Shown: positions 49,568-56,035 of the stretch, piece after piece
Numbering within the stretch: the first letter of the stretch is position 1
How the letters are laid out: each line of letters opens with the position of its first letter
Assembly: GCF_027587205.1 (NCBI RefSeq)
Contig: NZ_JAPDOD010000001.1
Coordinates: 489,922 to 553,921, forward strand
Source: Solirubrobacter ginsenosidimutans
Lineage (GTDB): Bacteria; Actinomycetota; Thermoleophilia; Solirubrobacterales; Solirubrobacteraceae
Direction: 5' to 3'
Length of the DNA stretch: 64,000 nucleotides
The notes under the pieces: model-generated
Database searches by the model: none
What the model saw: the letters and a program-made list of their open reading frames with translations, nothing else
What the model was told of the DNA's origin: nothing
Translations under genes and position numbers: made by a program

Positions 49568-50410
49568 TCAAACGCTGTCGAGCGCCGCGACGTCCTCGGG
49601 GGTGAGCTCGAGGTCGCCGGTCGCGACGTTCTCCTCGAGGTGGGCGAGGCTCGACGTGCCCGCGATCACCAGCAGGTTCGGCGCGTGGGCGAGCAGCCAG
49701 GCGAGGCCGACCTGGGCGGGCGTGGCGCCGAGCCGCGCGGCGATCGACGTGACGACGGCGTTGCCGGTGACCTTCCCGAAGTCCAGCGGGAAGAAAGGCG
49801 AGAAGGCGATGCCGCGCTCGGCGCAAGCGGCGAGCAGCGCCTCGTCCTTGCGGAAGGTCAGCGCGTACTGGTTCTGCACGCACGCGACGTCGATCCCGAG
49901 CTCCGCGGCACGGTCGAGCTCCGTCAGCGTCACATTGGAGAGCCCGATCGCGCCGATCTTGCCCGCCTGCACGGCGTCCGCCATCGCGCCGAGCTTCTCG
50001 TCGAACGCCGGGTCACCGACCTCCATCAGGCGCAGGTTCATGACGTCGACGCGGTCGACGCCGAGCCCGATCAGGTTCTCGTCGATGCCCCAGTGCAGCT
50101 CGGTGGGGGTGGACGCGGCGATCCAGCTCTTGTCCGGCCCGCGGCGACCGCCGACCTTGGAGACGATGGTCATCCCGTCGTAGGGGTGAAGCGCCTCGCG
50201 CAGCAGGTCGTTGGAGACCCACGGGCCGTAGTAGGCGGACGTGTCGAAGTGGTCGACGCCCAGCTCGCGGGCGCGGCGCAGGACGGCGATCGCCTGGTCG
50301 CGGTCCTTGGGTGGGCCGAAGACGCCGGGGCCGGGCAGTTGCATCGTGCCGTAGCCGACGCGGTTGACGTCGTGTCCGGCGAGCGAATAGGTCGAAGTCA
50401 TGGGAGACAT
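49568..50410 (-). CDS. aldo/keto reductase
   Basis: About 280 residues of the AKR (TIM barrel) family. GVDHFDTSAYYGPWVSNDLL carries the catalytic Asp and Tyr; VSKVGGRRG supplies the lysine strand; IGLSNVTLTELDRA and VQNQYALTFRKDE are typical. The usual HxD partner position reads MNLRLME rather than LHxxD, so the histidine of the tetrad seems absent. Start at 50410 or 50401. Divergent from the MmyB-like regulator, which likely controls it. Confidence 0.88.
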   Translation of the reverse strand: MSPMTSTYSLAGHDVNRVGYGTMQLPGPGVFGPPKDRDQAIAVLRRARELGVDHFDTSAYYGPWVSNDLLREALHPYDGMTIVSKVGGRRGPDKSWIAASTPTELHWGIDENLIGLGVDRVDVMNLRLMEVGDPAFDEKLGAMADAVQAGKIGAIGLSNVTLTELDRAAELGIDVACVQNQYALTFRKDEALLAACAERGIAFSPFFPLDFGKVTGNAVVTSIAARLGATPAQVGLAWLLAHAPNLLVIAGTSSLAHLEENVATGDLELTPEDVAALDSV

Positions 50411-50451
50411 GCTGCGCTAGCGTCAGCGGGGTAACCAGGAGCCAGCTGAAC

Positions 50452-51282
50452 ATGGGAGTCGCACCACCACCCACGCGCCGGGACGAGCTGAGCGCCTTCC
50501 TGCGCTCGCGCCGCGCGCGGATCACGCCGTCCGACGTCGGCCTCCCCGACGACGGCAGCCGCCGCCGTACTCCCGGCCTGCGCCGCGAGGAGCTGGCCGT
50601 GCTCGCCGGCGTCGGCGTCTCCTGGTACACGTGGCTCGAGCAGGGGCGCGAGATCAACGCGTCGCCGCAGGTGCTCGACGCGATCGCGCGGGCGTTGCGG
50701 CTCGACGCGGCCGAGCGCGCGACGTTGTACGCCCTCGCCCGTGAGGAGCTGCCGCTGCCCGACGGCGATGAGGAGCCCGAGCCCTACGACGAACTGATCG
50801 CCCTGGTCGACGCGCTGCACCCGCATCCCGCCTACCTGCTCGGCCCGCTGACCCGCGTGCTGGCGATCAACCGCGCGGGGGAGGCCGTGCTCGGCGGCTT
50901 CGATCACCTCCCGCCCGAGAACCGGTCGATGCTGTATCGCTGGTTCATCGACTACGCGCCCGGCGAGCGCCCGCGTTCGTGGGAGTCGACCGGCCGCAGC
51001 ATCGTCGCGCGCTTCCGCGCTGAGCACGCCCGCCACGCGGGCGAGCCGGAGTACGAGGACCTGATCGCGCGCCTGCGTCTGCACAGCCCCGAGTTCACCG
51101 CGTGGTGGGACGCCCACGACGTCGCCGACCGCCAGCGCGGCACCAAGACGATCGAGCACCCGACGCTCGGCACGCTGCACTTCTGCCACGCCCAGACGAT
51201 CCCGACCGGCGCGCCGGACCTGCGCCTGACCGTCTATGCGCCCGCGGACGAGGCGACCCGCGTCACCCTCGCAGCACTCTAA
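50452..51282 (+). CDS. XRE-family regulator with MmyB-like ligand domain
   Basis: A 276-residue regulator. The N-terminal Cro/C1-type helix-turn-helix is RTPGLRREELAVLAGVGVSWYTWLEQGREINASPQVLDAIARAL. The C-terminal MLTR/MmyB ligand-binding domain has HPHPAYLLGPLTRVLAINRAGEAVL, DYAPGERPRSWESTGRSIVARFRAEHARH and HPTLGTLHFCHAQTIPT. The domain is thought to bind fatty-acid-like ligands in this family. Only 41 bases separate it from the divergent aldo/keto reductase gene. Confidence 0.92.
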   Translation: MGVAPPPTRRDELSAFLRSRRARITPSDVGLPDDGSRRRTPGLRREELAVLAGVGVSWYTWLEQGREINASPQVLDAIARALRLDAAERATLYALAREELPLPDGDEEPEPYDELIALVDALHPHPAYLLGPLTRVLAINRAGEAVLGGFDHLPPENRSMLYRWFIDYAPGERPRSWESTGRSIVARFRAEHARHAGEPEYEDLIARLRLHSPEFTAWWDAHDVADRQRGTKTIEHPTLGTLHFCHAQTIPTGAPDLRLTVYAPADEATRVTLAAL

Positions 51283-51354
51283 AAGACCTGATCGTTCACA
51301 GGGTTCGGCGCGTCGGCTGGTAGGGCTGACCGGATTCTCAACACGACGCGGGTC

Positions 51355-52407
51355 ATGGCCAAGCTGGAACCGGGTGGGGCGCAGCTTTCGATGCTGCGAG
51401 TGATGGCCGAGTTGCGCGGTCGAGGGATCGCCTCTGAGCTGTTGTGCGGCTGGGCGAGCGCGGAGGGGCTCGAGCTCGCGCGTCGGCACGGCGCGGAGCC
51501 GACGATCTGGGGCGAGGGCGGGAACCTGCAGTGGACGCCGGATCCGGCGTTCGCGGACTGGCTGCAACCGCGGCTTGCTCAAACCGATCTGATCCACGCG
51601 CACATGTTCGGCGCGTGGTGGGCGGCGGCGCACGCCGCGCCGTCGGGGACCCCGCTGGTGGCCAGCGAGCACAATCAGTACCTCTGGCCCGACCGGCCGT
51701 ACGACGCGGAGATGCGCGACGGCCTCGACCGCGTCGACGTCTTCTTCGCGCATGGGCCGAGCGCCCGCGCGACGGTGCTCGAACACGGTCTGGTGCCGGA
51801 TCGCGTGCGAACCGGGATCTCACCGGTCGTCGGAACCCAGGACCGGCCGCTCGCCGGCCTGCCGAGCCCGCGCATCGTGTTCGCGGGCCGCCTCCACGCC
51901 GACAAGGGGCCGGACATCCTGCTCAGCGCCATCGCGCTCCTGCGTGACCCGCCGCAGACCCTCATCCTCGGCGACGGACATCTCCGGCCGATCCTCGAGG
52001 AGCAGGTGCGCGAGCTCGGCCTGCAGGCGAAGGTGCGCTTCCTCGGGTGGGTGCCCAATCCCGGCTCCTACATCGCCGGCGCCTCCGTGCTCGCGATCCC
52101 GTCGCGCGACGAGTCGTTCTCGCAGACCGCGATCATCGGGCTCGCCCACGGCGTGCCGGTGATCGGGACCGACGTCGACGGCTTCCCGGAGACACTCGGC
52201 GACGGGCGCGGCGTGATCGTCCCGCCGGAGGATCCGAACGCGCTGGCCGTGGCGCTCGAGGTGGTGCTCAACGAGGAGCTGCCGCGTCCGCGGCCGCAAC
52301 GGGCGTTCACCGACGCCTACGAGCCCGCACGCGTCGCCGACGTCTACGAAGCGACCTATCGCCACCTGCTCTCGCCCGAGCCGACGGCCCTTCCGGCGAT
52401 CGCGTGA
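51355..52407 (+). CDS. GT4 family glycosyltransferase (start uncertain)
   Basis: At least 350 residues. LEPGGAQLSMLRVMAELRGRG is the N-terminal donor-domain start, FAGRLHADKGPDILLSAIALL begins the second domain, and ESFSQTAIIGLAHGVPVIGTDVDGFPE carries the nucleotide-sugar-binding ExxxxxxxE-like motif. The family's first beta-strand (RILNTTRV) is encoded just upstream in frame but no ATG, GTG or TTG precedes it after the stop at 51289. Either ATG 51355 gives a shortened strand, or an ATT at 51334 with AGGG eight bases upstream is used. Confidence 0.82.
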   Translation: MAKLEPGGAQLSMLRVMAELRGRGIASELLCGWASAEGLELARRHGAEPTIWGEGGNLQWTPDPAFADWLQPRLAQTDLIHAHMFGAWWAAAHAAPSGTPLVASEHNQYLWPDRPYDAEMRDGLDRVDVFFAHGPSARATVLEHGLVPDRVRTGISPVVGTQDRPLAGLPSPRIVFAGRLHADKGPDILLSAIALLRDPPQTLILGDGHLRPILEEQVRELGLQAKVRFLGWVPNPGSYIAGASVLAIPSRDESFSQTAIIGLAHGVPVIGTDVDGFPETLGDGRGVIVPPEDPNALAVALEVVLNEELPRPRPQRAFTDAYEPARVADVYEATYRHLLSPEPTALPAIA

Positions 52408-52958
52408 TCGCCGCGCTCGAATGGTCCACGGGGTCGATGGTCCCCGCGGGATTTGCCGCCGTCTGCGCCGAGGTCGGCGCTCGCGAGGCGCCGACCGTGG
52501 TCGAGTGCGGGTCGGGCTTCAGCACGTTGGAGCTCGCGCGGCTCGTGAGCGAGCGTGGGGGACGGCTCGTGTCGCTCGAGCACGACGAGCTCTGGGCGGG
52601 GCGGGTGCGCGAGCACCTCGCGGCGGCCGGGCTCGCGGGGACCGCGGAGGTCGTCCTCGCCCCGCTGGAGCCGGGCCCCGGGCTCCCGTGGTACGCCGCT
52701 CACGCCCTCGCGTCCGTCCCCGACGCCATCGACGTGCTGCTCGTCGACGGGCCGCCGGCGTTCGAGCCCGGGACCGGGCTCAGTCGCTACCCGGCGCTGC
52801 CGGTGCTGTTGCCGCGGCTCACCGACGGCGCCGTCGTGGTGCTCGACGACCTCGACCGGCCGGGCGAGCAGCAGGTCCTAGAGGCGTGGACGCGCGAGTG
52901 CGGCTTCCGCTTCGAGATCCGCCCGGCGGAGCGCATCGCGGTCGGGCATCGAACCTAG
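52404..52958 (+). CDS. class I SAM-dependent methyltransferase-like protein
   Basis: About 184 residues beginning at an overlapping GTGA with the glycosyltransferase. Motif I VVECGSGFSTLELARLV, acidic motif LVSLEHDELWAGRVREHL and IDVLLVDGPPAFEPGTGLSRYPALPVL resemble FkbM-like or O-methyltransferase proteins that modify sugars or lipids. Co-translation with the glycosyltransferase suggests a shared surface-glycan or glycolipid task. Overlaps the convergent prfC by four bases. Confidence 0.82.
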   Translation: MIAALEWSTGSMVPAGFAAVCAEVGAREAPTVVECGSGFSTLELARLVSERGGRLVSLEHDELWAGRVREHLAAAGLAGTAEVVLAPLEPGPGLPWYAAHALASVPDAIDVLLVDGPPAFEPGTGLSRYPALPVLLPRLTDGAVVVLDDLDRPGEQQVLEAWTRECGFRFEIRPAERIAVGHRT

Positions 52959-54577
52959 ACCGGTTCGTCGGCGCCGATGAGGCGGTCCAACTGAACGTTC
53001 GGATTTCTTTGTGCGAAGCGCTCGAGGACGAAGCGATTCGGGAAGACGGCGAGGTGGGTGCCGTCGCCGCGGACGAAGACGTCGGTCGCGCCCGGGTCCG
53101 CCAGGACCTTGATCGCGCCCTCGGCGTCGGTGCGCCGGGCGGCCGCCCACGGGAGCATCTGGGTGTGCACGTCGGCGCCGAACTCGGTCTTCAGACGCTC
53201 GACCGCGACCTCGAACTGCATCGGGCCGACGCCGCCGAGCACAGGCACCGGGTCCTGGTTGTGCGCGCGGCGCAGGACGTGGATCACGCCCTCCTGGTCG
53301 AGCTGCTCGAGCCCGCGGTGGAACTGCTTGTGGCGGCCGACGTCGCGGTTGGAGATCGTCACGAACGACTCCGGCGTGAGCGTCGGGATCGGCGGGAAGT
53401 GGACGGTGGACCCGATGAACAGCGTGTCGCCGACGCGGACGTCGCCGCCGATCACCACGCCCACGACGTCACCCGGGAAGGCCTCGTCGAGCGAGGAACG
53501 GTCCTGGCCGAAGACCTCGTGCGCGAAGCTGAGCGCGAGCGTGCGGCCGGTGCGCGCGTTGGTCACCCGCATCCCGCGCTCGAAGCGCCCTGAGTTGATG
53601 CGGATGAAGGCGACCCGGTCGCGGTGGCGTGGGTCCATGTTGGCCTGGACCTTGAACACCAGCGCGGCGAACGGGTCGTCGACCGGCCGCGGCGTGCCGT
53701 CGTCGGCGGGGCGGGGGAGGGCCGGCGGCGCGAGGTCGCGGATCACGCCCAGCAGCAGCCCGACGCCGAAGTTCCAGGCCGCCGAGCCGAACAGCAGCGG
53801 GATCTGCTCGCCGCGCAGGAAGGCGTCGAGGTCGAACGCGCTGCCCACCTCGTCGACCAGCTCGAGCTCCTCCTCGGCGACGGCCCACGCTGCGTCGTCC
53901 TCGGCGTCGCCCTGTCCGCGGGCGTTCATGATCCGCTCGGGCGCGATCCCGGCGCCGCCGGTCGTGCGCTCGAAGCGGTGGAACGTGTCGTCGCGCCGGT
54001 CGATCACGCCGCGGAACGCGCCCGGGATGCCGACCGGCCACGTCAGCGGCGCGAGCGGCAGCTCGAGCGTGTCCGTCAGGTGGTCGAGCATCTCGAGCGG
54101 CTCAAGACCCGGGCGGTCGTACTTGTTCACGAACGCCAGCAGCGGGATCCCCCGCGCGCGGGCGACCCGGAACAGCTGCTCGGTCTGCGGCTCCACGCCG
54201 CGCGCGGCGTCGACGAGGATCACGGCGCAGTCGACCGCGGCCAGCACGCGCAGCGTGTCCTCGGAGAAGTCCTTGTGCCCGGGGGTGTCGAGCAGGTTGA
54301 ACACGACGCCGTCGTGCTCGAAGCGCAGCACCGTCGAGGTGACCGAGATCCCGCGCCGGCGCTCGAGCTCCATCCAGTCCGACGTCGCGGCCTTGCGCCC
54401 CTTGCGCGCGGTGACCGACCCGGCCTCACCCACCGCGCCCGCGTAGAGCAGCAGCTTCTCGGTGAGGGTGGTCTTGCCGGCGTCCGGATGCGAGATGATG
54501 GCGAAGGTCCGGCGACGCTTCGCCTCTTCGACCACTCGTCTCGCGTCCGCGGTCGCGATGACGGGAAGCGCGCTCAT
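52955..54577 (-). CDS. prfC: peptide chain release factor 3
   Basis: A 540-residue translational GTPase. G1 AIISHPDAGKTTLTEKLLLYAG, switch I RRGISVTSTV, G3 LLDTPGHKDFSEDTLR, G4 NKYDRPG, then RF3-type domains (FKVQANMDPRHRDRVAFIRINSGRFERGM, GVGPMQFEVAVERL). RF3 removes class-I release factors after termination and also acts in translational quality control. The length is typical. A core gene flanked by accessory genes. Confidence 0.95.
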   Translation of the reverse strand: MSALPVIATADARRVVEEAKRRRTFAIISHPDAGKTTLTEKLLLYAGAVGEAGSVTARKGRKAATSDWMELERRRGISVTSTVLRFEHDGVVFNLLDTPGHKDFSEDTLRVLAAVDCAVILVDAARGVEPQTEQLFRVARARGIPLLAFVNKYDRPGLEPLEMLDHLTDTLELPLAPLTWPVGIPGAFRGVIDRRDDTFHRFERTTGGAGIAPERIMNARGQGDAEDDAAWAVAEEELELVDEVGSAFDLDAFLRGEQIPLLFGSAAWNFGVGLLLGVIRDLAPPALPRPADDGTPRPVDDPFAALVFKVQANMDPRHRDRVAFIRINSGRFERGMRVTNARTGRTLALSFAHEVFGQDRSSLDEAFPGDVVGVVIGGDVRVGDTLFIGSTVHFPPIPTLTPESFVTISNRDVGRHKQFHRGLEQLDQEGVIHVLRRAHNQDPVPVLGGVGPMQFEVAVERLKTEFGADVHTQMLPWAAARRTDAEGAIKVLADPGATDVFVRGDGTHLAVFPNRFVLERFAQRNPNVQLDRLIGADEPV

Positions 54578-54591
54578 ATACGGCGATCGAG

Positions 54592-54612
54592 CGTAGCGGC
54601 CCGACCGCTACG
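54592..54612 (-). terminator. hairpin after the muconolactone-isomerase-like gene
   Basis: CGTAGCGG (54592-54599) and CCGCTACG (54605-54612) around CCCGA lie six bases past the minus-strand stop. A second small palindrome (GTCAGCGG/CCGCTGAC, 54618-54636) covers the stop itself. They separate this gene from prfC. Confidence 0.5.
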
Positions 54613-54618
54613 ACAGAG

Positions 54619-54927
54619 TCAGCGGGCTCCGCTGACGAGACGCCCCGGGTCGTTCGGGTGGGCGCCGAGCGGCTCGGTGTGCTCGGTGATCCAGGGCCAC
54701 AGCGGGAGCGATTCGAGCATGGCGCGCAGCTCGGTGGGGTCGTCGGCCTCCCAGAGACCGAGGATGGTCCACACGCCGGGGTCCGACGGCGGCGTCCAGA
54801 TGCGCAGGAGGTTGCCCGTCTCGATCAGCTCGGCGGCGCGAGCGGCCTCGTCGGCCTTGCGCTGCTCGACCTCGGTGGGATCGGTGCCTGCGGGGATGGT
54901 GACGGTGAGCGTGACGAGGAATTCCAT
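54619..54927 (-). CDS. muconolactone delta-isomerase-like protein
   Basis: A 102-residue protein beginning EFLVTLTVTIPAGTDPTEVEQRKADEAARAAELIETGNLLRIWTPP, the CatC pattern, with GLWEADDPTELRAMLESLPLWPW typical of the second half. CatC moves a double bond of muconolactone in catechol ortho-cleavage. No other catechol-pathway genes are adjacent, so it may be an orphan relative with another substrate. Divergent from a LysR regulator through a perfect palindrome. Confidence 0.82.
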   Translation of the reverse strand: MEFLVTLTVTIPAGTDPTEVEQRKADEAARAAELIETGNLLRIWTPPSDPGVWTILGLWEADDPTELRAMLESLPLWPWITEHTEPLGAHPNDPGRLVSGAR

Positions 54928-54980
54928 GCTCCCGAGCGTGGAGCAGCGGCGACCGGTTCTCCACGACCAACTGCGTCACG

Positions 54981-55001
54981 CTGTTAGGCAGCGCCTAACA
55001 G
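54981..55001. promoter_or_regulatory. LysR-type operator palindrome
   Basis: CTGTTAGGC-AGC-GCCTAACAG, 9-bp perfect arms, contains the LTTR box T-N11-A (TAGGCAGCGCCTA). It sits in the 94-base gap between the muconolactone-isomerase-like gene and the LysR gene, 20 bases before the regulator's GTG, as expected for autorepression and activation of the divergent target. Confidence 0.75.
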
Positions 55002-55021
55002 CAGGCGTATCGTTCGCGCCC

Positions 55022-55984
55022 GTGGAGCTCCGCCAGCTGCGCTACTTCGTCGCCGTCGCCGAGGAGCTCCATTTCGGCCGCGCAGCGCAGCGCTTGCAGA
55101 TCGCGGCGCCGTCGCTCTCCCAGCAGATCAAGGTGCTCGAGCGCAGCCTCGGCGCTCCGCTGTTCGAGCGTGATCGCCGCCATGTCGCGCTCACCTCCGC
55201 CGGCCGCCAGCTCCTGCCCGACGCGCGCGAGATCCTCGCGCTCGCCGCGGCCGCGCAACGCCGCGTCGCCGGCACGACCGGCCCGCTGCGCCTCGGCTAC
55301 GTGAGCTGGCTCCCTGAGCCACTCGTCGCGTCGATCCGCTCCGACGTCCGGATCGACGAGTGGGTCATGCCGAGCCATGTGCAGATCGCGCGCGTCGCGG
55401 ACGGCGGCCTCGACGCGGCGGTCGCCTGGGCGCCGGCGGCCGGCGAGCGGCTGGACCTGCAGCTGCTCTGGCCGGAGCCGCTCGTCGCCGTGGCGCCCGC
55501 GACGGCGAGCCACGACCCGGTCGCGGCGCGGGACGTGTGCGTGCTCGTCGACGCCGACCTCACGTCATGGGACGCGTGGAACCAATACGCGCTCGACTTC
55601 GCGCAGGCCACCGGGTGCCGCGTCGTGCACGTCGACGACGGCGGCATCAGCGGACCCGGGTTCCACGACCGGGTCAGGCGCCTGGGCGTGCCCGTCCTCG
55701 CCTCGCCGAAGCGCCAGCCGGCGCCGCTGCCGCCGGGCCTGCGCGCCCGCGGCGTTCACGCACCAGTGCCGCTGTGGTGCTGGTCGCTCGCCACGCGCGC
55801 CGACGACGACCGCCCCGCCATCCAGACCCTCCGCGAGAACGCGGTTGCGCTGTGCGCGGCGGCCGGGCTGCACGTCCAGCCGGATGAGCCGTCCTGGGTC
55901 CCGCCCAGCGACCCGCACCGCGAGGCGATCGCGGTCCTGCCGCGGGAACAGGTCGTTAACAAGGTGCCGGATCCGCGCCCATAG
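55022..55984 (+). CDS. LysR family regulator (muconolactone-isomerase-linked)
   Basis: About 320 residues, GTG start. Helix-turn-helix VELRQLRYFVAVAEELHFGRAAQRLQIAAPSLSQQIKVLERSLGAPLFERD. Effector domain starts GPLRLGYVSWLPEPL, close in style to BenM/CatM-type regulators of aromatic catabolism. The effector domain looks divergent toward the C-terminus (PAPLPPGLRARGVHAPVPLWCWS). Its target is probably the divergent small isomerase. Confidence 0.9.
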   Translation: MELRQLRYFVAVAEELHFGRAAQRLQIAAPSLSQQIKVLERSLGAPLFERDRRHVALTSAGRQLLPDAREILALAAAAQRRVAGTTGPLRLGYVSWLPEPLVASIRSDVRIDEWVMPSHVQIARVADGGLDAAVAWAPAAGERLDLQLLWPEPLVAVAPATASHDPVAARDVCVLVDADLTSWDAWNQYALDFAQATGCRVVHVDDGGISGPGFHDRVRRLGVPVLASPKRQPAPLPPGLRARGVHAPVPLWCWSLATRADDDRPAIQTLRENAVALCAAAGLHVQPDEPSWVPPSDPHREAIAVLPREQVVNKVPDPRP

Positions 55985-55985
55985 G

Positions 55986-56025
55986 GTCGGCCGGTCGCCG
56001 GCGTTTCTCCGGCGGCGAGGCCGAC
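55986..56025 (+). terminator. nested hairpin in the LysR / surface-protein gap
   Basis: Outer arms GTCGGCC (55986-55992) and GGCCGAC (56019-56025) enclose inner arms CGCCGG (55996-56001) and CCGGCG (56009-56014). It follows the LysR stop by one base and lies just before the surface-protein Shine-Dalgarno AGGAGAC, so it may be a terminator or a 5' leader structure. Confidence 0.45.
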
Positions 56026-56035
56026 AGGAGACTTC

